The notes under the pieces were generated by a model. It saw only the letters and a list, made by a program, of their open reading frames with translations, did no database searches and was not told the origin of the DNA. A DNA stretch of 64,000 bases from assembly GCF_900169565.1 (NCBI RefSeq), contig NZ_LT828648.1, positions 124,001 to 188,000 on the forward strand, given 5' to 3'. Position numbers and translations under genes: made by a program. The stretch is from Nitrospira japonica (GTDB taxonomy: Bacteria; Nitrospirota; Nitrospiria; Nitrospirales; Nitrospiraceae). Position 1 is the first letter of the stretch; every line of letters begins with the position of its first letter. Shown one piece after another: positions 8,615 through 17,430 of the stretch.

Positions 8615-8968
8615 TCATGCGGCCGGATCGGCAGGTTCAGGCACGTGTTTTCTGGCCGCGCGAATGTCGAGGAGCATGGAGATCTGGACTCCCAGAAATC
8701 CTCCCATCGCCGCTCCGGCCCCGGCCCCAACCCAAATGCGATCGGTCCCGGCGACCAACCAGACCAATGCTCCTCCGAGAACGGTTCCAATCAGGATACT
8801 GACGAGAAATCTTCGACCGCCGAGAAACCCGATCACACCGCCGAGTAGAAGTCCCAACCCGATGGCCACGGGCATGAGGCTGGCCCCCATGATAAATCCG
8901 ATCAGGGTCCCCACCGTGCCCATGACCGTCATACCGAATACGATATCGACAAGCTTCTGGATCGGCAT
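8615..8968 (-). CDS. small glycine-rich membrane protein
   Basis: 117 residues with three or four glycine-rich hydrophobic segments (for example MGTVGTLIGFIMGAS and GLLLGGVIGFLGG), then a short polar tail ending in PADPAA. The ATG at 8968 follows AAGGAAA. In-frame sequence is open only to a TAG shortly upstream, so no longer start is likely. It lies 36 bases after the DUF3047 gene and 33 bases before the first FGE-like gene. No family recognised; probably an inner-membrane component of cluster B. Confidence 0.7.
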   Translation of the reverse strand: MPIQKLVDIVFGMTVMGTVGTLIGFIMGASLMPVAIGLGLLLGGVIGFLGGRRFLVSILIGTVLGGALVWLVAGTDRIWVGAGAGAAMGGFLGVQISMLLDIRAARKHVPEPADPAA

Positions 8969-9004
8969 CGGGTCGGTTTCCTTCGCAGGCGGCTCTGTGA
9001 ATGC

Positions 9005-9637
9005 CTATTTCGCTGCGCTGGCCGTCATCGGTCCGAAATCGATTTCGACCCCCGGACCGGCGATGATCGAGATTCCCCACGCCTTGGCTGCAGGTTCATG
9101 CTGATGAATCCGCTTGAAGTCGTCGTACACGTTGACCTTTTCCTCGAACCATTGTCCGATCTCACCGGTCCCGCTTTGCACGACGATTTCCGATCCGCTG
9201 AACATTCCGCCTTCGGTCAACGTCCCTTCAGGCTTTGTCGCGCTCCACACGTACTTCGTAAAGACTGGGATGAACATGAGGTCCGTATCCAATGACGCGT
9301 AAATGGCCGCTAACGGCTCCGTCCCAGCCACTGCCTTATTCAAGCGCCACCGCCAGGTCAGTACCGGATAGGCTTTGGGATCCCAATCGATCTTCTTCTT
9401 CTTGATGCGCTGCCCCGCATCTTTTGCGGACAAATAGCTGGATCCATTTTCAGTTTGAATCTTGTAGGCGTCACGACCCTTGGAATGGCTGCGCTGGCTT
9501 TCATGATCCCAACTCGAAGGAAACCCGTCAGCATCCTTGGCCTGGAAATCCTCCAAGACCAATGCCTGCCCCTGCCCGACGGCAGAGCCCTGCGCGATCA
9601 CCAGACCACCGAACAGCAATGCGAGCAGCACCCTCAT
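9005..9637 (-). CDS. secreted DUF3047-family protein
   Basis: 210 residues, signal peptide to about residue 24. The mature part matches the DUF3047 pattern: an early DFQAKDADGFPSSWDH-like block, a repeated basic KKKK turn, LTWRWRLN, and a central region ending with an FGPMTASA tail. The start at 9637 is chosen because it places AGGAGGG nine bases upstream and removes a non-homologous N-terminal extension. The family has no known function and is often periplasmic. It sits 34 bases after the second bd-like oxidase and probably belongs to the same transcript. Confidence 0.82.
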   Translation of the reverse strand: MRVLLALLFGGLVIAQGSAVGQGQALVLEDFQAKDADGFPSSWDHESQRSHSKGRDAYKIQTENGSSYLSAKDAGQRIKKKKIDWDPKAYPVLTWRWRLNKAVAGTEPLAAIYASLDTDLMFIPVFTKYVWSATKPEGTLTEGGMFSGSEIVVQSGTGEIGQWFEEKVNVYDDFKRIHQHEPAAKAWGISIIAGPGVEIDFGPMTASAAK

Positions 9638-9671
9638 GCGACGAATCCCTCCTGACATGCGTAAATCACGG

Positions 9672-11543
9672 TCAAACCTCTTGCGATGGAATGGGCGCCA
9701 GCGCCGGCGATTTCTCGCCCTCGAATTCCTCTCCAAAAGCCTCCTGCTGCCCTCGCTGGCACATCCAGAACAGCGCAAACACCGCCCCCCAAAAGACCAC
9801 CATGTTGAGCGTGACCATCTTCGCCGCAAACTCGAGATCCGGTGTAAACGCCCACGGGGACACATCGGCCATCAAGTCGGTGACGTGCCACGACAAGCGT
9901 CCCGACGAACGGATATAGCCCATGAGACCCATCACCCATGTGAAGGCAGCCGCCAGTCCGAAGAGCCCGACCATGCCGCGGACGGGGATCTTGCCCCACT
10001 GGACCGGTCCATGGACGATCGCGTGTTTGAGCATGGCCCGGTTGATCAACACGGACGCAAGAATCACGGTCAAGGTCGTCACTGCCTGCGGTGCGGACAA
10101 ACCGACGCGTACCTTGGCCGGTAAGTAGAACCCATACAGCGACAGCCAGATCACATTGAGAAATCCCACCGCGAACAGCATGCCAATCGCAAGATTTCCC
10201 GTCTTGACCCAGGAGACGGTCATCGTGCGATTGGCCCGTCGGTAGTATAAGAAACTGAGCGAGGTGAGAAGAATCAGGATGTTGATGGCACCGTTCTTGG
10301 CCGACATGACCCCGTAATTTCCCACGACGGGATGTTGAGCCCCTCCCATCGCTTTGACCTCACCGGCCGACATCAACACCGTATGGGGCGTCAACCACAC
10401 GAATAGCGCGAGTGTCAGCGCGCCGAGGAGGATTTGATAATACGGCTGATACCTCTCCCCACCCTTGATCCGGGCCATGCTCTGCCAAATGTAGTAATTG
10501 ACGCCAAGAAAGAGCGCGCCGATCAGAAGCGCCTGCACGACGAACAACCACGTCAGCAATCCCCCCATCATTGTCACGCCCATGCTTTGGCTGAAGGCAT
10601 AGACGGACCGCATCAGCCAGTATCCGGCGATCGGCATGGGCAGCAAGGCGCACACCGTGACGAAGAGGAAAATGTAGCCGACCCAGTCGAAGTACGCCCG
10701 CTCTCCGTCCGACTTGCTGGTGAAGAACCGATAGCAGGCGTAGGCGAGCACGACGGCGCCTCCGGACATGATGTCCGCGAGGAGTCGATGGACGTTCAGC
10801 GGATTCCACAAGGCGGAATGCAGGAGGTGCCAACCATTGCCCAAAAACCGTCCCGTCGCATCCACACCGGCCGGCGCCATCATGAACGCGGACCACGCAT
10901 TGGCCAGCAGCAGCAGCGCGGTCCCGAAGATATTGGTCAAAATGCCGATCGCCGCGTGGATCCATTTCAAACCCGGTTCCGCCATGCGATTCCAGCTGTA
11001 ATAGTAGAGAATCAACAACAGCGACTCACCGACGAACACGATGGCGTAGGCGGGCATGAAATCTTTGAACGTTCCCCCCATGTACTTCATGAAACTCGGG
11101 TAGAACCAGATGAACATGCCCAGCATGAAACTTCCGACCACTGCCGTGACCGATAGGGCCAAGAGTGCGACCTTTGCCAAGTCCCTCGCCAGTCCGTCGT
11201 ATCGAAGCGACAGGGAAGGATTTTTTGTGAGGAGTCCGATAAATTCCAGCAAGGCGCAAAACAAGGGCAGTGCAAGGACGAATCCCCCGAAATAGGTGTG
11301 TTGTTGCGTCACGAACCACACCAGCAATCGGCTGTCCATCGAACCGATTCGCGAATAGACCGTTTCATGAGGCGTCGGAGCCGGCGGCCCTTGCGGGGTA
11401 CCTTCCGTCTTGAAATAGATATCGGCGCCGCCATCGGCCGTCGCGGAAGGGGTGATCCCCGCCCACCCGCCGGCGACGATCAGCAGACCGACAAAGAACA
11501 CCGGCACAACTGCACGCGCAAATCCCGTCTGTGAGGCAGCCAT
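9672..11543 (-). CDS. cytochrome bd-like oxidase, large form, second paralogue (cluster B)
   Basis: 623 residues, about 14 membrane segments, clearly a paralogue of the cluster A oxidase. It shares the QQH motif of the first core helix, ANAWSAFMMAPAGVD, LWNPLNVH, a TPHTVLMS loop and a GNYGVMSAKNG block. The start at 11543 gives an N-terminal signal-anchor helix and leaves a four-base gap to the upstream gene; the open frame continues to 11618, but that would overlap the neighbour. No CydB or small cytochrome follows it. Instead its neighbours are DUF420, PCP_red and DUF3047 proteins. Different partners from cluster A suggest a different electron donor, acceptor or regulation. Confidence 0.86.
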   Translation of the reverse strand: MAASQTGFARAVVPVFFVGLLIVAGGWAGITPSATADGGADIYFKTEGTPQGPPAPTPHETVYSRIGSMDSRLLVWFVTQQHTYFGGFVLALPLFCALLEFIGLLTKNPSLSLRYDGLARDLAKVALLALSVTAVVGSFMLGMFIWFYPSFMKYMGGTFKDFMPAYAIVFVGESLLLILYYYSWNRMAEPGLKWIHAAIGILTNIFGTALLLLANAWSAFMMAPAGVDATGRFLGNGWHLLHSALWNPLNVHRLLADIMSGGAVVLAYACYRFFTSKSDGERAYFDWVGYIFLFVTVCALLPMPIAGYWLMRSVYAFSQSMGVTMMGGLLTWLFVVQALLIGALFLGVNYYIWQSMARIKGGERYQPYYQILLGALTLALFVWLTPHTVLMSAGEVKAMGGAQHPVVGNYGVMSAKNGAINILILLTSLSFLYYRRANRTMTVSWVKTGNLAIGMLFAVGFLNVIWLSLYGFYLPAKVRVGLSAPQAVTTLTVILASVLINRAMLKHAIVHGPVQWGKIPVRGMVGLFGLAAAFTWVMGLMGYIRSSGRLSWHVTDLMADVSPWAFTPDLEFAAKMVTLNMVVFWGAVFALFWMCQRGQQEAFGEEFEGEKSPALAPIPSQEV

Positions 11544-11547
11544 CGCG

Positions 11548-12600
11548 TCAGACCTTTGATGTTGATGGCGCGGCCAAAGAGGCACCCGCGCCGGACTTTC
11601 CCAATATACCCATGACAAACGGACAGCGGAGCATCGCCGTGCTCACTTCGGGTGCTTGTTGATCCTCAATATGGCGACGGTGGCCTAGATAATAGCCGTA
11701 CAAACCCATCAGCGCCCCGACTATTCCGCCGGCCGCCGCCGCACACCACGTTGGAACACCCGGCTCTCTTGCCACAAAGATGACAACACCCGCCGCAACC
11801 AGGTAATAGGTCGAGGCAAACGCCATACCTGGCCACCACCAGTACTTCAGGGACTCGCTGAGCTTGGTGCCGAGCAATCCGGAAGTCCACGGTACTTGCG
11901 GTCGAACGCCGCTGAAATACGCGCCCAAGGCAATGGTTCCTCCCACCAGGGTGACTGCGGTCACTTGCACGATCAGCGCGAGCTGGCCTGTCTGCACACC
12001 GTGCCCCAGAGAGGCCACGAGAGCTCCGGCGAGCAGACCCGTCGCGACCCAGGGTCGCCATGGTGCAGATCGGGAGCCGATCAATTCACGCAACGACGCT
12101 CCGTTGGGAAAGGTGGTGAACGGCCGTCCCATGATCTGCATTTTCCTGACATGTCCGATCTCAAACGCATCACGGGCCACGGCCGTACAGGAAATGATCA
12201 TGGCCATCATCGCCGGACCATCGGGATGTTGGAGATAATCATAGCCAACGAGCCAGAGCAGCGAAAGAACGAGAAGAGACAACTGCACCCCATAGGCAAA
12301 ACCGATCCAACCGGCAATCCAACTCAATAGGCCCGCACCGTCTTGCTCGCCCATGGTCCGCCAGTCGGAGGCACGACCGACGCGATAGGCAGCCGCGGCG
12401 GTCACGACTCCCAGCGCTCCGCAGGTCACGAGGAGAACCCAGGGCTCCGACAACGGCAGGACGTGCTTGGCCAGTCGATAGCATCCGAAGGCCACCATAC
12501 CCGGCGCAAACATGACGATCCGCTTTTTCTTGCGGACTGCGTCCTCCGTGACGGCCAGACTGAGGCTGGGCAAGACCCGCAACACCATCCGATGCAACAT
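11548..12600 (-). CDS. polytopic membrane protein of unknown family
   Basis: 350 residues with about eight to nine membrane segments and a central hydrophilic loop (near residues 155-185, containing RPFTTFPNG). TAAGGA lies just before the ATG at 12600. Charged RKKKR near residue 25 sits before the first span. The gene abuts the bd-like oxidase (four bases) and the PCP_red gene (five bases), so translation is probably coupled. No haem-binding CxxCH or obvious metal site is seen. I cannot name the family; a membrane subunit of the cluster B complex is the most economical guess. Confidence 0.75.
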   Translation of the reverse strand: MLHRMVLRVLPSLSLAVTEDAVRKKKRIVMFAPGMVAFGCYRLAKHVLPLSEPWVLLVTCGALGVVTAAAAYRVGRASDWRTMGEQDGAGLLSWIAGWIGFAYGVQLSLLVLSLLWLVGYDYLQHPDGPAMMAMIISCTAVARDAFEIGHVRKMQIMGRPFTTFPNGASLRELIGSRSAPWRPWVATGLLAGALVASLGHGVQTGQLALIVQVTAVTLVGGTIALGAYFSGVRPQVPWTSGLLGTKLSESLKYWWWPGMAFASTYYLVAAGVVIFVAREPGVPTWCAAAAGGIVGALMGLYGYYLGHRRHIEDQQAPEVSTAMLRCPFVMGILGKSGAGASLAAPSTSKV

Positions 12601-12605
12601 GGTCC

Positions 12606-13106
12606 TTACCGCCTGTCCTTTGCCGCGCCCATTCCGAAGTACCGAGCCTTCACTTCTTCCATCAGGGCGACCGTGATACGGGTGTCCCCCCGTTCCACGG
12701 CGGTCCGCTCCAATTCGATTTTTGCCATCGCACGGACGGCGGACGGCACATTATCCAAACGACGCTCGGCTTCCGGTTCCCACTCGATCCGTTCGCCGGT
12801 CAAGGGGCCCAGCAGCCTGTCGTAGGTGACCACCCGTTCGTTGCCTGCACGCAAACACTGTTCGACGTCCTCCCGGACCAACTCCGCCAGGTACGGCGGC
12901 ATGCGCTCCAACCGGTGCAGTGCGTCGTCCGTCCACATCGTGCGGTCGATTAGGCCTCCAGGCTCACCCGCCGGCACCTCAACCCCGACCCTCAAACCAC
13001 AACCCCGGCATTCCGAGCGTACAAACCACTGGGGGGATGCGCCGTCGTCGACCCGCTCCTCAATGCCCTCGCTATGCATCCAGCGCCCGCATCCGCAGGT
13101 CAGCAT
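12606..13106 (-). CDS. zinc-ribbon protein with two tandem PCP_red domains
   Basis: 166 residues. An N-terminal ribbon has four cysteines as CGC near residues 4-6 and CRGCG near 34-38. Two copies of the short helical module known as PCP_red (C-terminal part of the light-independent protochlorophyllide reductase subunit) follow. One begins WTDDALHRLERMP around residue 60, the other WEPEAERRLDNVP around 110. Both have the characteristic W-x2-A-x2-RL-x2-P beginning. The organism shows no photosynthesis genes here, so the domain is used in another context, perhaps as a small redox or protein-binding module. Spacing of three and five bases to its neighbours places it firmly in the operon. Confidence 0.75.
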   Translation of the reverse strand: MLTCGCGRWMHSEGIEERVDDGASPQWFVRSECRGCGLRVGVEVPAGEPGGLIDRTMWTDDALHRLERMPPYLAELVREDVEQCLRAGNERVVTYDRLLGPLTGERIEWEPEAERRLDNVPSAVRAMAKIELERTAVERGDTRITVALMEEVKARYFGMGAAKDRR

Positions 13107-13109
13107 GGT

Positions 13110-13823
13110 CTAGCCTATTTTGCCCGGATACAGGATGTACAACATCGTGTAGGTGAAGCTCCCGGTGACGAACAAAATGCAGTAGATGATCATCGTGAAT
13201 CGCCCGAGCGCCCGATGGCGCCGCGCGCCGTTCGGCCAAATTCGTTGAATGGTCGTCTCAATGCCAAGAACAAACGCCACGAGAATCAAGAAGCCCAGGT
13301 AGACTTCGAACTTTCGCATGGAAAATCCGGCGGTCGCGCCCCGCAATGCGAAGGCCAGTACCGCTACGGCCGTCGTTCCCCCCATGATCATCCCGATCCG
13401 TTTCCATGTGGTCACGAGGGGCGTCTCGCTCAGTTGCCGACGATTTCCGATAAACATCTGGGCACGAAAACCAAGAATGATCATGTAAATCGCCATGACC
13501 AGGCCGATGATGACCAAGATGATATGAAGGATAAGAACTGGAATAAACACGTTGTCGTATAACGCCTGAGAGCCTCCGAAACCTTCTTTGCCCTCCACCG
13601 CCAGGACGCCGAGCTGTCGAAAAAGGTAATAAGCGATGAAGAAGGACAACATGGCGATCATGCCGCCCAGCATCAGCCAGTGATGCGCGTCGGCCTGCCG
13701 CTTCTTTGCCTGAAACCATCCGATCACAAACAGCCCGGTGAACAAGGTTGCCATGAGCTGACTCAGGTCCGCCCCGATGGTCGCGTGAGTGCCGAGAAAC
13801 CCGGGATCCTTCAACCAATCCAT
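13110..13823 (-). CDS. DUF420-family membrane protein
   Basis: 237 residues and six or seven membrane segments. The pattern fits DUF420: HHWLMLGG in the second helix, FFIAYYLFRQLG, YDNVFIPVLILHIILVIIG, and near the end RRHRALGRFTM followed by a TGSFTYTMLY helix. Several conserved histidines could bind haem or copper. The ATG at 13823 follows GTAAGGT and excludes an N-terminal extension. DUF420 proteins are often encoded beside terminal oxidase genes, which fits its position three genes from the bd-like oxidase. The exact biochemical role of the family is not established. Confidence 0.82.
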   Translation of the reverse strand: MDWLKDPGFLGTHATIGADLSQLMATLFTGLFVIGWFQAKKRQADAHHWLMLGGMIAMLSFFIAYYLFRQLGVLAVEGKEGFGGSQALYDNVFIPVLILHIILVIIGLVMAIYMIILGFRAQMFIGNRRQLSETPLVTTWKRIGMIMGGTTAVAVLAFALRGATAGFSMRKFEVYLGFLILVAFVLGIETTIQRIWPNGARRHRALGRFTMIIYCILFVTGSFTYTMLYILYPGKIG

Positions 13824-13830
13824 GATGACC

Positions 13831-14823
13831 TTACCCGTGACCTTTCGTACCCAGAACAACGGCGGTCGGCTCCAGTTCCACCGCGGAAACAAACCCGGCG
13901 CGGGTCATCCATTCAATCGCGTCGGTAACTTTGTAGCAGCCGCCCTGCTGGGTATTGATGAGGATATGCACCGCGAAGGCGGTCGTCCAAGCCGGTCCCG
14001 TTCCCGTCTCGTTGAGGAAACGGTCCTTGATGATGAGTCTCCCGTCCGCGGCCAAGTGCGCAAAGACCTTGCGAACCAGCGCCGCATTCGTCTCGAACGA
14101 TTGATAATGGAGAATATCCGACATGAGGACGACATCATAGGGTCCGCCCAGTCCGTCTGCATTGAAATTGCCTGCTCGGAGCGAAATCCTCGACTCGAGG
14201 CCCGCTTCTTTGACGGTCTTTTCCGTGAGACGCAGCGTGGCCGGCAAGTCAAAGACGGTGGCGGACAAGTCAGGATAGACGCGGCAGAACGCAATCGCAT
14301 TGGTACCGGCGCCTCCGCCCAAATCCAACAGACGAATCGTCCCCGTCAAATTGACCCGTTTGGCAAAGTCCGGTCCGCTTTGGCGGCCGATCCGATGGAG
14401 TACGGCCAGCACGTTGCCTCCAAGGTCGGGGTCGGTTTCGAACACGTGGCGGTCGACGGAGCGCTGTCCCGTGCGGATCGTCTGCTCGAGCGTTCCCCAA
14501 TTCTCCCATTCCGCGTCGTGAAGGAGCAGGAGATGTCCGACGAAGTCGGACGAATGCCGTACCAAATGCTTGTCGGTGACGGAAGAATTGCCATACAGGT
14601 CGCCGTCCTTGGTCAACAGCCTCATGGCAACTAGGGCGTTCAGAAGGAGCGAGAGCGTGGGTTCGTGTGCTCCGATGCGAACGGCGATCTCACCGGCCGT
14701 CCTTTTCTTGCCGTCGAGCGCGGTGAAGAGATCCAGACGAACCGCCGTCAACAGAATTTTGGTTTCCCAGTAGTAACCGAGTTGGAAGATTTCCGCGAGC
14801 GAGAGTTCTCGTGACACACCCAT
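13831..14823 (-). CDS. SAM-dependent O-methyltransferase (family 2 type)
   Basis: About 330 residues. The N-terminal helical/winged-helix region (LAEIFQLGYYWETKILLTA and LSLLLNALVAM blocks) is the dimerisation part of the plant-type O-methyltransferase family. The Rossmann part contains the SAM loop LDLGGGAGTNA, an acidic VFDLPATL strand, and DVVLMSDILHYQ. Start uncertain: ATG at 14823 directly abuts GGGAGG, while GTG at 14817 lies six bases after it and is well placed; a TTG further upstream at 14853 is unlikely. First gene of cluster B. The substrate is unknown; a quinone, a tetrapyrrole or a small metabolite would all be consistent. Confidence 0.8.
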   Translation of the reverse strand: MGVSRELSLAEIFQLGYYWETKILLTAVRLDLFTALDGKKRTAGEIAVRIGAHEPTLSLLLNALVAMRLLTKDGDLYGNSSVTDKHLVRHSSDFVGHLLLLHDAEWENWGTLEQTIRTGQRSVDRHVFETDPDLGGNVLAVLHRIGRQSGPDFAKRVNLTGTIRLLDLGGGAGTNAIAFCRVYPDLSATVFDLPATLRLTEKTVKEAGLESRISLRAGNFNADGLGGPYDVVLMSDILHYQSFETNAALVRKVFAHLAADGRLIIKDRFLNETGTGPAWTTAFAVHILINTQQGGCYKVTDAIEWMTRAGFVSAVELEPTAVVLGTKGHG

Positions 14824-14846
14824 CCTCCCAGCTGGCCCTTGCAGGA

Positions 14847-14875
14847 TATTCAAAAGACAGGCCGTCCGATTTCAA
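14847..14875 (-). promoter_or_regulatory. weak candidate promoter of cluster B
   Basis: TTGAAA (14875-14870), a 17-base gap and TGAATA (14852-14847) on the minus strand, with the predicted start about 20 bases before the methyltransferase. The -10 box is poor, so this is tentative. Confidence 0.25.
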
Positions 14876-14974
14876 TATCCTATGGGGGGAAATGCCGTTG
14901 AAAGACCGCATCTTACCTAGATCGAAAACGCAAACGCAAGGCGGGGGCACCGCGACATGTCGCACAAAACGCTC

Positions 14975-15012
14975 AAAAACACGAAGGGCAGCGGAACTTC
15001 CGCTGCCCTTCG
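14975..15012 (-). terminator. rho-independent terminator after the first cupredoxin-like gene
   Basis: A 13-base-pair perfect stem (14982-14994 with 15000-15012) and a five-base loop, followed on the minus strand by GTGTTTTTGAG. It lies 36 bases past the stop of the gene at 15048-15842 and separates it from cluster B. Confidence 0.8.
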
Positions 15013-15047
15013 CCATCGACGAGGCTGTCGTCGAGAACCGAATCGAG

Positions 15048-15842
15048 TTACTTGATTTCAGCCTTGAGGTTCGCCGTTCCGCCTTCCGGAACTTCGACCT
15101 CGAACTCCACCTTCTTGCCCTTGGCGGCGAACGGATGCCAGGCCACGACCTTATGCTTGCCGGCCGGCACATCCTTGAGTTCAAACGATCCGTCTTCCTT
15201 CACCACGACGAAATGCGGATTCGTCACGGGCAGGAAGAAGGACTGCATGAACTCGTGCTGGTCGCACTGCAACCGATAATAGCCTTCCTTCTCCGCGCCT
15301 CCGCGGAAGGTCACCGGCTTGTCCAACTTGTCGCCCTTCTTGGCAAGACCGATGTTGAAACCGGTCGCCGAGGTCGAACCCTTCACGGTGAAGCTATGCG
15401 GATTGTGCAATACGCCCGCGGTCGACTTGGGATCGTCAGGATCCGAATCGGTATTTTCAACCTTGAACGGCCTGGTATTCACCACCACACCGCTGAAAGG
15501 CAGAAATTCGCAAAAGGCCGCCGTCACTTCCGTTCCTGCATACCCGTCCACGAAGGCCTTGTCTTCAATGTCGGTAACAGCCACGACCGCACCCTTCAAG
15601 CCCCCGTCCTTGCCGACCTCGACGGTCTTCAAGAACCGCTTGTCGCCGTCCATCAAGGACTTGTTGGGGTTCTTCGGGCAGAACTTGGGGTTCGGGAACT
15701 TCGAGAAGAGAAACTCTTTCTGCTCGGACTTCCCGCCGTAGGTAACCTTGCCGGAGATGGTTCCACCGGCAAATGAGATGACAGGCGTCGCAATGAACGC
15801 GACGGCTGCCACACCGAATACGACTGATAACGCACTCTTCAT
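15048..15842 (-). CDS. secreted cupredoxin-like protein with carboxypeptidase-regulatory-like domain (paralogue 1)
   Basis: 264 residues, signal peptide to about residue 25. An early beta strand block GGTISGKVTYGG resembles the regulatory beta-sandwich of carboxypeptidases. In the middle H146 (VLHNPHSF) and the C193-x2-H196-x2-M199 cluster (LQCDQHEFMQ) have the order of type 1 copper ligands in cupredoxins. The end (SFELKDVPAGKHKVVAWHP) is again carboxypeptidase-regulatory-like. The ATG has AAGGAGG upstream. It is transcribed alone, with its own strong promoter (15992-16019) and terminator (14975-15012), so it may be abundant. Two relatives lie at 18275 and 19227. Likely a periplasmic copper electron carrier; this is inference. 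Confidence 0.78.
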   Translation of the reverse strand: MKSALSVVFGVAAVAFIATPVISFAGGTISGKVTYGGKSEQKEFLFSKFPNPKFCPKNPNKSLMDGDKRFLKTVEVGKDGGLKGAVVAVTDIEDKAFVDGYAGTEVTAAFCEFLPFSGVVVNTRPFKVENTDSDPDDPKSTAGVLHNPHSFTVKGSTSATGFNIGLAKKGDKLDKPVTFRGGAEKEGYYRLQCDQHEFMQSFFLPVTNPHFVVVKEDGSFELKDVPAGKHKVVAWHPFAAKGKKVEFEVEVPEGGTANLKAEIK

Positions 15843-15991
15843 GGGACTGCCTCCTTGTGATTAAGAATTCCCGTTTCCCGGCTCGCGTTTCCCTGTATCT
15901 TCCACCGGCCTATTGAGAGAAAAGCCCTGACTATTCCTCTCTGGTTACCTCGATAGTGAGATGCGGGCAAGGCTGGTCTTGGACCCACATG

Positions 15992-16019
15992 TATATAAAA
16001 TTTTACCGTATGCTGTCAA
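15992..16019 (-). promoter_or_regulatory. strong promoter of the first cupredoxin-like gene
   Basis: Minus strand TTGACA at 16019-16014, then TATATA at 15997-15992 with a 16-base spacer (TATACA with 18 is an alternative). A perfect -35 box and an A/T-rich spacer. The leader to the ATG at 15842 is about 140 bases. The -35 box overlaps the stop codon of the HEAT-repeat gene. Confidence 0.65.
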
Positions 16020-17404
16020 TTGCCGACAACCGGGTGAAAACCGCTCTTGGAAGACCGTTTGCCTTGCAGTAGACGCAGAATGGCCCCTCCGGCGGTTGTC
16101 CGAACGGCCTCGTTTTGGTCATGGAGCGCCTCTTTCACGAGCAGCAGCACCGAGGGATCACCGATTCTTCCCAGTGATCTGACGGCCACAATCTTCGGCC
16201 CCGGGAGCGGATCCGTAGACAGATTCCCAAGGAACGACAGGGCGCCGGGCACGTTGCCTTTTGAGGCTTTACCCAAGGCATGCGCGGCCGAGGTCCTTGC
16301 CCCCGGATCGCTCTGTTGGGTCAACCCCCGTATCGTCGGCGCCACAGTCTCAAACGGTTGACCGAGCTGAAGCAATGCGGCGGCCGAAGCGGCCCGCACG
16401 GAAAATACCCCGTCCTGAAGCGCCTGATCGAGAGCCGGGACCGAGGCGTCATCGCCAAGATCGGCCAGAGCCGAGGCCGCGGCTTCGCGGACGGCCGGCA
16501 CGGGATCGCGCAACAGTCGTTGAATGTCCTCGCGTGCCTCCCGTCGCCCCAGATGTCCCAACCCCCTGGCCGCGGCCCCTCTGACCGAGGGCTGCTTGTA
16601 GCTCAGCGACTCCAGCATGATCGGTACCGCGCGCCGGTCTTTCACGTCCGCCATCACCCGGATCGCCTCGGCGCGGTCCTCCGGATTCACCGCATCCGCT
16701 GCCCGACGCAGCGCGTCCCAGGCTTCTGCGCGTCCGTGCCGCAAGAGCGCGCCGAACGCGGCGATCCTGACCGTCGGCAATTCGTCCTTTGAAGCCTTTT
16801 CCAGCAGAGGAACGACGGACGGATCGCTGCTGCGTCCCAGCGCCTTGACCACACGGGCCTTGACGAGCCCGGCTTGATCGTCAAGGGCTGCCCGCAATTT
16901 CGGCGATTTCCGTCCGGCTTCGGTTCGACTCAACCCTTCCACCGCAAGCATGCGAACAGGACCCGACCCGTCGCTGAGTCCGTCCTCAAAATAGGGGATG
17001 AGCTCTTCCGAGTCGGCTTCCTTCAAGGCCGTAAACGCCGCCCCTCGCATCTGTTCGCGCATATCCTTCAACATCACGGTAATGAATCCCAACGCGACAT
17101 CCCGAAGCAGCGGCGTCTCATCTTGATTGGCGACTCGCTCAAGCCGGTCATATTCCTCCAAGGCCTCCTTGGGATTACCCAATTTCAGCAGCGATCGAAC
17201 CTTGAGCCGGCGAACGTCGGACGCGGAGGATGCTGCGCCGTCCAGCTTGGCAATTTCATCCAATACGGTTTGGTATTGCTGCTTGTCGTACAATCGCTGA
17301 ATCTCGCCCGGCACAGCGGCCAGCGCCACAGCTCGGTCCGGGCCTATCCCCACCGCGATCGTGAGTGCGACCGCCAGCCATATCCGATTCACCACGTCGG
17401 TCAT
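16016..17404 (-). CDS. secreted HEAT-repeat protein
   Basis: 462 residues from ATG at 17404, which has GGAGG eight bases upstream. A signal peptide covers about residues 1-30. An alpha-helical region with a TPR-like block (LLKLGNPKEALEEYDRLER) is followed by about nine HEAT/PBS-lyase-like repeats with the recurring pattern VR-x2-AA-x2-LG-x-LG (for example VRGAAARGLGHLG, VREAAASALADLG, VRAASAAALLQLG). Such repeats are protein-interaction scaffolds. It is read with the upstream unknown secreted protein (gap 26 bases). A periplasmic assembly factor for the neighbouring copper proteins is possible but unproven. Confidence 0.8.
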   Translation of the reverse strand: MTDVVNRIWLAVALTIAVGIGPDRAVALAAVPGEIQRLYDKQQYQTVLDEIAKLDGAASSASDVRRLKVRSLLKLGNPKEALEEYDRLERVANQDETPLLRDVALGFITVMLKDMREQMRGAAFTALKEADSEELIPYFEDGLSDGSGPVRMLAVEGLSRTEAGRKSPKLRAALDDQAGLVKARVVKALGRSSDPSVVPLLEKASKDELPTVRIAAFGALLRHGRAEAWDALRRAADAVNPEDRAEAIRVMADVKDRRAVPIMLESLSYKQPSVRGAAARGLGHLGRREAREDIQRLLRDPVPAVREAAASALADLGDDASVPALDQALQDGVFSVRAASAAALLQLGQPFETVAPTIRGLTQQSDPGARTSAAHALGKASKGNVPGALSFLGNLSTDPLPGPKIVAVRSLGRIGDPSVLLLVKEALHDQNEAVRTTAGGAILRLLQGKRSSKSGFHPVVGN

Positions 17405-17430
17405 CTGATGCCTCCGGAATTCACAAACCG

